Assembly (NCBI RefSeq): GCF_020010925.1 | Contig: NZ_JAGJBZ010000004.1 | Span: 620,001-684,000, forward strand | Length of the DNA stretch: 64,000 nt | Direction: 5' to 3' | DNA from: Streptomyces griseiscabiei | Lineage (GTDB): Bacteria > Actinomycetota > Actinomycetes > Streptomycetales > Streptomycetaceae | Part shown: positions 51,282-59,835 of the stretch, in pieces | Position numbering within the stretch: the stretch's first letter is position 1 | Layout: each line of letters starts with the position of its first letter | The notes under the pieces: model-generated | What the model was told of the DNA's origin: nothing | The model's database searches: none | The model's input: only the letters and a program-made list of their open reading frames with translations | Program-made: the position numbers and the translations under genes

Positions 51282-51467
51282 GTGTCAAACCTTGGCCAAC
51301 GGATGTTGGGTGTGATGAGTGAGGTATCGGCAGCGGCCGAGGCCCATGCCCCCGATGCTGACGCGCTGACTTCGGATGAATTGGCACTCCTGAAACTGTT
51401 GGCAACGGAGCCGTTCGACTTGAGTCTTACCCTCAAGGAGTTGATGGCTGATGCACATCAGGATTGA
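51282..51467 (+). CDS. small protein, first gene of the ATPase operon
   Basis: About 61 residues if started at the GTG at 51282 (GGGGGG upstream), or from an ATG at 51303 or 51315. The sequence ends LTSDELALLKLLATEPFDLSLTLKELMADAHQD, a pair of short helices. It overlaps the ATPase start by 17 nt, so the two are co-translated. It could be a regulatory or structural subunit of the complex, similar in position to the small subunits of other SMC-like systems. Low GC shared with its neighbours. No family recognised. Confidence 0.55.
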   Translation: MSNLGQRMLGVMSEVSAAAEAHAPDADALTSDELALLKLLATEPFDLSLTLKELMADAHQD

Positions 51468-53838
51468 AACCGAACGCCGCAGAGGCCTTCGCATAATCGA
51501 GGAAATCCCTGACATCGAGCTTTGCAAGATTCAGGGATACAACGGTATTGGCAAGACCAATGCAATCAAGCTGCTAGCATTGTGCGTTGGCGAAACACCC
51601 TTTCGCAGTGATTCTGCGGCGTGGCCGTCTTTCAGAGAGCAGCTCTTGGGTGGGAGCGTAGAGATCTCAGGCCTCCGCAACGGAGAAGAAATCAGATGGG
51701 ATCTGACCCCGGAGCAGTGGCCGCTCGACCCTGCAGAGTCACTCAATGAAGCGATCGGGTCCGTTTGGATCAATGGGAAGAAATCTAGCCACAACGATGT
51801 AAGGCAGATTCTTCGCGTATATCACATTCTAGCTGCAGACACGCCGCAGAATGTCCTGTCTGCGCGAATCCTGGAAGCGCAAAAAGAAATTCTGGGATGG
51901 ACCACGGAGCGTCAGGCGCGCCTAAATGCCCTTGACGAATCAATCGACACTGTTCGTGAGCTGATTGTCGATGCTGGACCGGAGAATTTCGCAGCAGAAC
52001 TTGTGATCATGCGCGATTCCAGGCAACGGGCGGAGAAGATTGCAGGCGAGCTAGCAGAAGCTAGCCGCCGCATGAAGCTTCTCAAGCGGGCGGTTGAAGT
52101 AGCAGACCGGCTGATTCAGGTTCGAGGGCGTGGGCCGGAAATGGACGCGACACTCGCCGAACTTGCGGGGCGCCTTGCTGATCTCGATAGCCAAAAGGAA
52201 TCGCTAGATCAGAAAATCGCGGATGCTAGTGCTCGGAAGCATCGCGATGCAGAGGCCGAGAAAAAATTCAAAAACGCTCAGAATTACTTGGATCGACATG
52301 ATCGATCCTTGCGAGCGGCACGTCGCTCACTGGAGAATGCTGCAGCGGGCGCAGGCATCGAGCCTCGGCGTGACGTCATAGAGCGGGCACAACGCGAAGC
52401 CAGCGAACGCCTCGGCGCGTTGACGAGCCAACTACCGAGTGTGCATTCGGCCCCACTGATCCTTGAAGTTCTCGACGACCTGATTCGTCGTCTGACTGCA
52501 GCAGAGGATGAGGAACTTGGCTCTGCCACCCTGCTGACGAACTCAGAAGGTACGGAGATCTACTCCGTGTCGTCTTTGAATCGCTCTTTGTCGGCAGATC
52601 GTGAAAAGCTTCGGAAACGCACTCCGTCTGCTGACGCAGCTAAGCTCAATGAGGATATTTCGGACACGCGTAATCTCCTCGATAATCTGACGCAAACTTC
52701 CGATGCCCTTGGCGCGTTCGAGCTGGCTGAGGCCGGTTTGGTAAAGGCCAAGAAACGTCTGAAAGATGCGGTCGACAGTCTTCCTGAGCAGACGGCGCGG
52801 ACGCTAGACGAACTCATGGAGCACAGAAATAAGCTAGATAAGGATTCGGCACAGGTTCAATCGAATCACGCTAGGCTTTCCCACGCGCGCGAGTTGCTCG
52901 GTGGAGGGCTCGATGAGCAGTCTCTGAATGCGGAACTCGTGCAACTCTGTCAAACCATGGATGTTAAGGCCTCACGCGTTAAAGGTCACTTAATGACAGA
53001 AGCGGCGAAGCTAGAGGAGATCGCTCGCAGCGATACACAGGCATCTCAGCAAGCCGAACGTGCAAGCGTAGCAGTTGAGAGACGTTCATCAGCTATGAAG
53101 AACGTAATCATTCAACTTACGCAGGATGCGAAGAATCGTTGGCTTGTTGAAGCCGTGCCACGCCTTGCTGACCTCGCCGACGCTGATGAGGAAAGTCAAG
53201 CTGCCGCTCTGATGACTGCTTTGAATAATGTGGAGAAGGCAAGGAATAAACTCCACCGCATCGATGGGCTGGTCAGAGGTACTGGACGAGCACTTGGCGA
53301 GCTTCATAACAGCATGGACAGCAGGGGTGGACTCCCGGCGGGAGTCGAGCCAGTCGACCACTCTGTGCGTCTTTGGCTGGGCGAGGATGTCCGGAAGTGG
53401 TTCGATGATGAACTCGTCCGAAAGGCTCTTTTCGGCGGCGGCAGCGATATACGCCTCGACCCGACCGACATGACGATTTGCTGGATTAATGAAGACGGTG
53501 AAGAGGAACGTCGTCCGCTCTCGGCCTTCTCGAGCGGGCAACAAGTATTCGCCTATACACAGGCACAGGTTGCCAAGCTTGATCGTGAGGGCCTCCCAGC
53601 AGCCAACAGGCTGATCGCTCTCGATGAGTTCGGATCCTTCTTGGACTGGGATCGCATGTCTAGCCTGGTTGACTTTCTACAGTCTCGCGAACGCGGGACG
53701 ACGAAGGATCAAGTACTCGTGATTCTTCCTTTGGAAGAAAACGCGCCCCGCCGGCGCGGTGGCGAAGACAGTGTGGTCCAGGATCAGATCCGCAGTCTGG
53801 AACAGCGTGGCTACTTTGCGGAGGAGCTTCGCACGTGA
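51451..53838 (+). CDS. SMC/Rad50-like ABC ATPase with long coiled coil
   Basis: A 795-residue ABC ATPase split by coiled coil. Walker A GYNGIGKT (29-36) is at the N-terminus. The ABC signature LSAFSSGQQ (690-698) and Walker B RLIALDEFG (720-728) are at the C-terminus. Residues ~150-620 are heptad-like, charged helices with a break near 320-360 that could form a hinge. The H-loop His is not visible (VLVILPLEEN). This architecture is shared by Rad50, SMC and the ABC components of several phage-defence systems. Start ATG 51451 after AAGGAG. The gene is clearly lower in GC than the chromosome. Confidence 0.85.
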   Translation: MHIRIETERRRGLRIIEEIPDIELCKIQGYNGIGKTNAIKLLALCVGETPFRSDSAAWPSFREQLLGGSVEISGLRNGEEIRWDLTPEQWPLDPAESLNEAIGSVWINGKKSSHNDVRQILRVYHILAADTPQNVLSARILEAQKEILGWTTERQARLNALDESIDTVRELIVDAGPENFAAELVIMRDSRQRAEKIAGELAEASRRMKLLKRAVEVADRLIQVRGRGPEMDATLAELAGRLADLDSQKESLDQKIADASARKHRDAEAEKKFKNAQNYLDRHDRSLRAARRSLENAAAGAGIEPRRDVIERAQREASERLGALTSQLPSVHSAPLILEVLDDLIRRLTAAEDEELGSATLLTNSEGTEIYSVSSLNRSLSADREKLRKRTPSADAAKLNEDISDTRNLLDNLTQTSDALGAFELAEAGLVKAKKRLKDAVDSLPEQTARTLDELMEHRNKLDKDSAQVQSNHARLSHARELLGGGLDEQSLNAELVQLCQTMDVKASRVKGHLMTEAAKLEEIARSDTQASQQAERASVAVERRSSAMKNVIIQLTQDAKNRWLVEAVPRLADLADADEESQAAALMTALNNVEKARNKLHRIDGLVRGTGRALGELHNSMDSRGGLPAGVEPVDHSVRLWLGEDVRKWFDDELVRKALFGGGSDIRLDPTDMTICWINEDGEEERRPLSAFSSGQQVFAYTQAQVAKLDREGLPAANRLIALDEFGSFLDWDRMSSLVDFLQSRERGTTKDQVLVILPLEENAPRRRGGEDSVVQDQIRSLEQRGYFAEELRT

Positions 53839-54839
53839 ATGAATCTGGGCATCGCACAGTTTTTGGCGTTCCTGCGGTTCTTACTGGATCAGAGATTTCT
53901 GTGCTCGTGGAAGATCTCACGACACTATGGAAGCTGACCTACAGTAGCCCGCCTAAGGATGTGGAGTCGGACCTTGAATTGTGCCGGAAGTTCTTTGACC
54001 CGCTGGCGCGGGGTGGCACGCTCCGTGAGCGGCTAGCCTCTCTTGAGAAAACACCTATGAAGATCAGGAGATCTTCATATGCGCAACCACTCGTAATCGA
54101 CGTGGGATCCGACTCATGCATTGTCGGAGTCGAGGCGCGACTATTTCTAGACCTATTGCAAGACGCCGCGGGAGAAGACTATTTGGTCCTTTCTCCGGTG
54201 TCGATTGCAGCTATGGAGAGACGCGCACTTGATAAGTATCGCGAGTGGTCTACAGCCCGACTAAATCAGGTCATTGCGCTGCGTTCCGGCAAGGCCATTG
54301 AGGTCATGCAGGCGATCTCGGTAGGTCTAGTCATTGCGCTCCTGGTTAATCGATCCGACTCGCCAGAACGAGCCATTCCAAAGTTGTCTACGGACTCGCC
54401 AGAAGGGCGCCGCCTCAACTCAGCCATCTACAGCGGGGCAGAGCGGTTCGCTGAGGTGGTAATGCCTAATAAGAGCTCACGCTCTGCTGGCGAGAGAAGC
54501 CTCAAAGGGGGCTATGGCCTCAGCGAAGCCAGACGTCGACTGGCTCATCGCCTGGTGACTGAAAAGAGATCAAGCGGCGAGTTCGTCCATGTAGCCGCGG
54601 AATACAAAGGCGAGGTCATTCTCTACCTCGCGGCGGATCTGGCGCGAAGGTCTTCGTTGGCCGAAGAAGCTTTGACAGAGGCCTTTGATGAACTGATCGC
54701 AGGATTTCGCGAAACCGGGGACGCTCTTGCTCATGGGTCTCTTATTTTTGAGCGCCCTGCAGACACTCGCCGACTGAAGACACAATTCATTTCCGCGTTC
54801 GCAGAAGCTCGGGCTCGCAACGAACGCGAAAGTGAATAA
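53835..54839 (+). CDS. unknown protein, third gene of the ATPase operon
   Basis: A 334-residue protein overlapping the ATPase gene by 4 nt (GTGA), with GGAGGAG upstream. No motif or family is recognised. The N-terminal ~130 residues are mixed alpha/beta; LSPVSIAAMERRALDKYREW and LSEARRRLAHRLVTEKRSSGEF begin helical parts; VSVGLVIALLVNRSD is a short hydrophobic segment, probably core rather than membrane. Strict co-translation with the ATPase makes it a likely partner or effector subunit. It ends five bases from the convergent methyltransferase gene. Confidence 0.75.
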   Translation: MNESGHRTVFGVPAVLTGSEISVLVEDLTTLWKLTYSSPPKDVESDLELCRKFFDPLARGGTLRERLASLEKTPMKIRRSSYAQPLVIDVGSDSCIVGVEARLFLDLLQDAAGEDYLVLSPVSIAAMERRALDKYREWSTARLNQVIALRSGKAIEVMQAISVGLVIALLVNRSDSPERAIPKLSTDSPEGRRLNSAIYSGAERFAEVVMPNKSSRSAGERSLKGGYGLSEARRRLAHRLVTEKRSSGEFVHVAAEYKGEVILYLAADLARRSSLAEEALTEAFDELIAGFRETGDALAHGSLIFERPADTRRLKTQFISAFAEARARNERESE

Positions 54840-54844
54840 ATTGT

Positions 54845-56242
54845 CTAGCTTTTACGGAAGAGGATAAGCCTTTCCGAAAGCTCGACGTCATGCCGCACAT
54901 TGTTGCTTTGCCATCGCTGGCCCCGCTTGCGGAGGGTTAGGTCCTTCTCGAATGAGAATCCGAGACCTTGGGCGATGTCGCCAATTAGACGCGGAGTGTC
55001 GATGTATACTCCGTAAGGTGCACTGTCGCCGACGAGCCATACGACAGGGGATCCAGGCTTCAAAGCGGTGGCCATATTTTCGAGCACTTGAGCAATGGCC
55101 AAGAAGTAATCGGGGAGGACTCGGTCGTACTCTTTACCTCTGGGACGCTTATTGCGCTCGGCCAAAAGTTTAGAGGTTATAGCAAGGACTGATTCAGCGA
55201 TCTCTCCGTACTCTTCGAGCCTTTCAGCGGCGATGCGTGCTGCAGATACGCTGCTTTGCTGTGTTGTTGCCGTCAGCATTTCTGAGCGAACCTCTGTGCA
55301 CATTTCAGCCCAGCTAGAGATGTCCCCCCAGAAATAGAGCTCGAGACGGGTTGCGTCCGCGTAGTCGAAGTTGTTGAGATACGGCGGAGATGAGACGCAA
55401 CCGTGAGCGCTCTCAGGCCCCAAACTTTCCCATGCGATTTTTCCGCGCGAGTCGCCCTGAACAACTTGGTAGGAAAGATGGTTGGGGCTATCGACTGTTT
55501 CACGAATGTCTTGTTCCATCCATTCTGCGCGTTGGACGAAGCGCGCCAATGGATCGCGATGGATAGGCTTTCGTTCTGTTCCTGGTCTTTGATAGGGCCA
55601 GCCGACGCGTGCTGAGGCAACATCGCGGAGGGTTCCCAAGAGTGCCCATTTAACGTGGAGATTCCACGTCCCACCTGCTCCGGCGCGAATCAGGTCGCGA
55701 AGGGCTACGAGTTGCCCGAGGACGCTGCTACTGAAACAGCGCGCTACGAGGTCTGGTTCCTGGTCGACTCGGCGCTCCGCTGAAGAGCTCTGCTGGGCTG
55801 CTGCGACAGCTAGTGTTCGGGCTACTTCACCGAGGGTCCTATCTGTGGCGCGCGGCCGACCCTGCAGTTTCAACCGGCCCAGTTCCGCGATTAGTGGGTG
55901 GGCTTCAACGCCAAAGAATGAGTGGCCCGCCTGGCGAGCTGCCGTTCCTGTTACGGCTGAGCCGGCGAATGGATCGAGTATCAAACTCTCTGGATCAAGC
56001 TCAAGATGAGAGAGGAGAGTGGCGACGTAGTCAGAGGCGAAGCCAGCCGGGTACCGGAACCAGCGATCGAATGGCTCGCTCCTGCTCGTACCGTGTGCTC
56101 TTCCGCGGCCTGATGAGGGGGTCGGAAGAGACTGAGGCTTCCAGGAGGCATCGAGAGTGAGGTCGGCAAGGAGCTGCTGTCCAGCTTGAGTCTCGTTAGT
56201 CAACACGTTTCCATTGCACCACGGCGCCGTGCCCACTGACAC
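54845..56242 (-). CDS. DNA N4-cytosine/N6-adenine methyltransferase
   Basis: A 465-residue protein. Motif I DPFAGSAVTG (90-99) binds SAM and motif IV SSPPYLNN (284-288 for SSPPY) is catalytic, in the order I...IV with ~190 residues between. The SPPY form is usual for N4-cytosine or beta-class enzymes. The intervening and C-terminal helical regions probably hold the target recognition domain. No restriction nuclease is adjacent. The start is uncertain: GTG 56242 (chosen), GTG 56236 or a downstream GTG near 56206. It lies 21 bp downstream of the kinase, on the same strand, so the two form an operon. Confidence 0.85.
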   Translation of the reverse strand: MSVGTAPWCNGNVLTNETQAGQQLLADLTLDASWKPQSLPTPSSGRGRAHGTSRSEPFDRWFRYPAGFASDYVATLLSHLELDPESLILDPFAGSAVTGTAARQAGHSFFGVEAHPLIAELGRLKLQGRPRATDRTLGEVARTLAVAAAQQSSSAERRVDQEPDLVARCFSSSVLGQLVALRDLIRAGAGGTWNLHVKWALLGTLRDVASARVGWPYQRPGTERKPIHRDPLARFVQRAEWMEQDIRETVDSPNHLSYQVVQGDSRGKIAWESLGPESAHGCVSSPPYLNNFDYADATRLELYFWGDISSWAEMCTEVRSEMLTATTQQSSVSAARIAAERLEEYGEIAESVLAITSKLLAERNKRPRGKEYDRVLPDYFLAIAQVLENMATALKPGSPVVWLVGDSAPYGVYIDTPRLIGDIAQGLGFSFEKDLTLRKRGQRWQSNNVRHDVELSERLILFRKS

Positions 56243-56263
56243 AGTTCCTGAGAGATACGGACG

Positions 56264-57589
56264 TCACGGATTAATCAAAGTTGCCAGGATTGCGCTTCGT
56301 GGCGTCCAGCCGAGAGCCCCGTAGTAGGCCAGCACTGTCGAGCCCGAGCCGGTCAGCGCCCGAGATATGGCCCGTTCCGCCTGCCCCTCTAGCTCGTCAA
56401 GCCACTCGGTCGTCCGCCTGGTTTGCTCCAAATACCCGCAATGTGCGTCGGCGGCAAAGAATGAGGGTGCGGCATCCTGGGCGAGTCCGATTTGTTTGGC
56501 ACTAATCAGAGTTCGAAGGATCGTGTGTATGAAAGAGAGAGGCGTCCCCATGTAGTCCCTATCGCGATCTTCCCATGGGCTCTCACTGAGGTGTCGCGCC
56601 ATCGTGATTGCCAATTCGCTGGCGCGGTCTGGGTTTTTTCTCGTCCACTCGGCCACCAGGGAAGAGGTGAGTGGTGCCAGGTTATCGAAAAATATTGCGT
56701 GACTATTTGGGTAAGCCATTGCCAGTGTCACCAGGGTTTCAATCTCCGTGGTTTTCCCGAGCAGGATATCCTCCGTTATCTTCTCGGCTCTCGCCTCTAC
56801 TGGTTCATCGCGAGACTCGGGAACTCTCGCAAGCAATTTACGCAGGGCGGGCATGTCTTTCACCCTGCGAGCGATTTCCTCTTGAGTGCATTCCCAAATG
56901 AAAGGTCGCCAGTGGAGGTAGGTTCCATCAGGTAGCAGTGGTCGTCCTGCCTTAGGTCGTTGACCTGTGAGAAACCATGCAGCCACACGGCCCAGACTGT
57001 AGACGTCCGCTGCCGGGGTTGCTTCACGAGGATTTTCGCTGAGTTCTGGTGCTGCGTACCCGTCTGTTCCTATTTCTTGATTTGTTCGGGTCAGCGGAGA
57101 AGAATTGGGAGAGTAAGGGCGCGTAACCATTCCCCAGTCGGCGACGACCCAACGCCTCTTTACGGTTCCTGATTCGGGAAGTGCGAGGATGTTGCCCGGC
57201 GCAATATCTCTATGGACAAGTTTCCTTTTGTGTGCTATTTCGAGAGCCTCGGCGAGATTCAGTAGTATTGAAACCAGGTTCTCTTCATCTAGCTCGCCTC
57301 TGAGTTTTGTGAGGCTGCCATCCGCGATTGGCATTGTGTACCACTCGTAGCCGGGATCGTGATCGCGAATGGGCATGATGTTGGGGTGGTGTAGTGAGGT
57401 CTGCGCTTCGATCTCCCGCCGAATCCTCTCTTTTGCTTGAGGGACTGGGAGTGGTCGTTTAAGAGCGACCTCTTCTTTTGATCCTCTGTGCCACGCCCGT
57501 CGCACGTCTGCGTATCCGCCTGGCCCGAGAGTCTTCCCGTCGAGTCGGTAGAGGGATCGCGGGTCTACGGTTGTCTCATCAGCCCCCAT
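56264..57589 (-). CDS. Ser/Thr protein kinase
   Basis: A 441-residue protein with a eukaryotic-type kinase domain: glycine loop GPGGYADV (22-29), Lys44 in VALKRP, HRDIAPGN (126-133, with the Asn at 133), a DWG variant of DFG (151-153) and GTDGYAAPE (174-182). The HRD and DxG are intact, so it is probably active. The C-terminal ~190 residues are helical and match no family I recognise; they may sense a signal or bind a partner. No membrane segment or PASTA domain is seen, unlike housekeeping PknB. First gene of the operon with the methyltransferase. Lower GC. Confidence 0.87.
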   Translation of the reverse strand: MGADETTVDPRSLYRLDGKTLGPGGYADVRRAWHRGSKEEVALKRPLPVPQAKERIRREIEAQTSLHHPNIMPIRDHDPGYEWYTMPIADGSLTKLRGELDEENLVSILLNLAEALEIAHKRKLVHRDIAPGNILALPESGTVKRRWVVADWGMVTRPYSPNSSPLTRTNQEIGTDGYAAPELSENPREATPAADVYSLGRVAAWFLTGQRPKAGRPLLPDGTYLHWRPFIWECTQEEIARRVKDMPALRKLLARVPESRDEPVEARAEKITEDILLGKTTEIETLVTLAMAYPNSHAIFFDNLAPLTSSLVAEWTRKNPDRASELAITMARHLSESPWEDRDRDYMGTPLSFIHTILRTLISAKQIGLAQDAAPSFFAADAHCGYLEQTRRTTEWLDELEGQAERAISRALTGSGSTVLAYYGALGWTPRSAILATLINP

Positions 57590-58159
57590 GGGAGCAGCCT
57601 ACGACGCCAATGGCTGCATCCACGAGGTCTCCAGCGGAAGTTGGTCCCTCCATGAGTTGCGAGATTGAGACAGCGTCAACCACGGGCGGCGGAGCGGGTT
57701 TGGCCGGTGGCCTGCCCGGTCTGGGGTCGCATGACCAGGGGGCCGTACGCTGGCTGGCAACTCGGGCAGGCTTTGGGCCTGACCGCAATTAGCACGAGTG
57801 GCCCCCTGGTCTTGCTCGACGCGGGACCCTGACCGGGTAGGTGGCTAAAGCCGTGGAGCCGACCGCCTCAGCCACGGCGTACCCCTTCACCGGGCGGGCA
57901 GGCACGTGGGGCCGGCTCTGTCTTGAGAGGTCAGGCCTCAGGAGCGGCTACGGATCACCACATACCGACCCACCCAAAGACGCTCGGATGAGAGATCGCC
58001 CAGCGTCTTACCGCGCCATTAGGAGCGCAGGCCCGGCCGGGGGCCGGGCCTGCGCGCGGGGAGCGGAGCGAGCCGCCTTGAACCAGTAGAGAAAGTTGTA
58101 ACTTAGTCGGACGGCTGAGGCTGTTCAGCCTCGGTGGATGGTGGGCTGTCCAGCTTCAC
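57590..58159. other. 570-bp intergenic region with inverted repeats, possible origin or att-related sequence
   Basis: No gene is supported; the composition returns to high GC at about 57700. It contains a 12-bp inverted repeat (GACCAGGGGGCC at 57733-57744 with GGCCCCCTGGTC at 57800-57811, 55 bases between), a compact hairpin at 58028-58052, and AAGTT-GT-AACTT near 58094. Such dyads occur in double- or single-strand origins of rolling-circle plasmids and AICEs. Its location beside a rep relic makes that worth noting. Confidence 0.5.
58028..58052. repeat. compact GC hairpin
   Basis: CAGGCCCGGCC-GGG-GGCCGGGCCTG, a perfect 11-bp stem with a three-base loop. It could be a terminator or part of an origin. 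Confidence 0.7.
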
Positions 58160-58537
58160 CTAGTGGGCACCGTGGCCTGCGGCGCGGAACTCGTCCAGTA
58201 GCTCGAAGAACATTTCGATGGCAGGCACGTCGGTCTGCTCCGCCCTGCGCTCGATCTCGACCGCCCAACCCAGTGAGCTGGGGTACGTCATCCCCAGGCG
58301 GCGCGAAAGCCACTGAGCGAACGGCCCCAGACTTCCAGGGTGGAGGTCGCAATCCTCGTCGATGCCGTGGACGCCGAGGGCCGCTGTGTAACCGATCAGC
58401 ATGGACTCCAAGTGCAGGAGCGACTTGCCTCGCACCCACATGCTCGGGCGAAGCCTGACTTCGTCCAGGAAGTCATACACATCCGCCAACTCGCTGAGCT
58501 GTCTGGGCCCACGTGTGGCCTTCCCCGTCTCTGTCAT
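58160..58537 (-). CDS. hypothetical protein in the element
   Basis: A 125-residue helical protein: QLSELADVYDFLDEVRLRPSMWVRGKSLLHLESMLIGYTAALGVHGI, then LGPFAQWLSRRLGMTYPSSLGWAVEI. Similar small proteins occur around Streptomyces elements. No function is known. Its start (ATG 58537) lies about 30 bp from the truncated rep; the rep's missing 5' end may have been replaced by this segment. Confidence 0.65.
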   Translation of the reverse strand: MTETGKATRGPRQLSELADVYDFLDEVRLRPSMWVRGKSLLHLESMLIGYTAALGVHGIDEDCDLHPGSLGPFAQWLSRRLGMTYPSSLGWAVEIERRAEQTDVPAIEMFFELLDEFRAAGHGAH

Positions 58538-58568
58538 AGAGCCACGCTAGTGGAGACCGTCACCGCTG

Positions 58569-59622
58569 GTGGCCGCCGTAGAGCGGCTTGAAGTCAGCGG
58601 CGGCAAGGGCGTCCCCGAACACGTCGCCACCCACCCGCGCGTCTTCGCCACCTTCACCGCACCGAGCTTCGGCCCGGTCCACAACCGCCCTTCCAGCGGG
58701 CGCCCCTGCCGCTGCGGCACCCGCCACGACCAGGACGACGCCGTACTCGGTACCTCGCTCGACCCGGACACGTACGACTACGAAGCGGCCGTGCTCTGGA
58801 ACGCGCACGCCGGTCCGCTCTGGCGACGCTTCTCCACGTACCTGCGCCGCGAGGTCGCCAAGCGCGCGGGCCTGTCACAACGCTGCTTTCGCGACCACGC
58901 CCGCGTCTCCTTCGCCAAGGTCGCCGAGTACCAGAAGCGCGGCGCCGTCCACTTCCACGCCGTCATCCGCATCGACGGCCCCACCGGCGGTGACACCCCA
59001 CCCCCAGCCTGGGCAACGGCCGAACTGCTCGCCGATGCCATCGAGACGGCAGCAGCCAAGGTCCGCGTGGAGGGCCCGGCCGTCGACGGACGCACCCACA
59101 CCTTCACCTTCGGCCGACAACTCGACGTCCGCACCATCCGCTCCGCCGACTTCAACGACGGCCAGGAACTCACCGAACGCGCCGTCGCCGCGTACATCGC
59201 CAAGTACGCCACCAAGGGCGCCGAGACCGCTACGGGAGCTCTCGACCGGCCGCTGAAGTTCGCCGCCGAGCTGGCCCAGCTCGACATCAGCGACCACGCC
59301 CGCCGACTCATCCGAACCGCCTGGTTCCTCGGCGCACGCAAGGATCTCGAACACCTCCGCCTACGCGCCTGGGCCCACATGCTCGGCTTCCGCGGCCACT
59401 TCTCCACCAAATCCCGCCGCTACTCCACCACCCTCGGCGCCCTCCGCGACGCCCGCGCCGAATGGCGCCGAGCACAAGCCGCAGCCAACACACCCGACAC
59501 CGGGCCCGAGACGACGTACGTCCTCGCGCACTGGGTCTTCGCCGGAACCGGTCTCTCCGACACCGAAGCCTGGCTTGCCGAATCCCTCGCACCGGCCCCC
59601 GGAACGGAAGGGGAACCCACCC
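58569..59622 (+). pseudogene. RepSA-like replication initiator, 5'-truncated
   Basis: The homologous part starts abruptly at GGKGVPEHVATHPRVFATFTAPSFGPVH. Full-length Rep proteins of AICEs have ~80 more N-terminal residues (a Cys-rich zinc region), missing here. The remainder keeps the HUH motif in VHFHAVIRI and the Tyr-bearing YIAKYATKG of rolling-circle initiators. No stop codon follows: the frame runs through the xis region into the integrase gene (to 60974). It is therefore probably not functional. The extent given stops at the xis start. Confidence 0.75.
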
Positions 59623-59835
59623 GTGGCTTACCGCTACCTCACCGTGGCGCAGGTGGCCGAACTCCTCGGCACCACGGAACGCTTCCCGCGCCGACTGATC
59701 GCCGAGCGACACATCGCGTTCGTCAAGGTCGGCCGACACGTCCGCATCCCAGAGAGCGCGGTGGATGCCTTCATCGACGCCAACACGGTGCAGCCGATCG
59801 GCTACCGGCGCGGCTCTCTGCGGAGGGTCGCCTGA
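59623..59835 (+). CDS. excisionase-like HTH protein
   Basis: A 70-residue MerR/excisionase-type winged helix: YLTVAQVAELLGTTERFPRRLIAERHIAFVKVGRHVRIPESAVDAFI. In AICEs this small gene sits between rep and int and directs excision. The start GTG at 59623 follows AAGGGG. Its stop and the integrase start share one base (TGATG), so they are translationally coupled. Confidence 0.87.
   Translation: MAYRYLTVAQVAELLGTTERFPRRLIAERHIAFVKVGRHVRIPESAVDAFIDANTVQPIGYRRGSLRRVA

Noticed and set aside
51451..54839. Assignment as Lamassu or Wadjet
   Set aside because: The SMC-like ATPase and small ORF are reminiscent, but the expected nuclease/effector (LmuA) or the JetA-D set is absent and sizes differ.
54845..57589. 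Assignment as BREX/Pgl
   Set aside because: Kinase plus methyltransferase recalls PglW/PglX, but sizes are much smaller and no PglZ, BrxL or BrxC-like gene is present.
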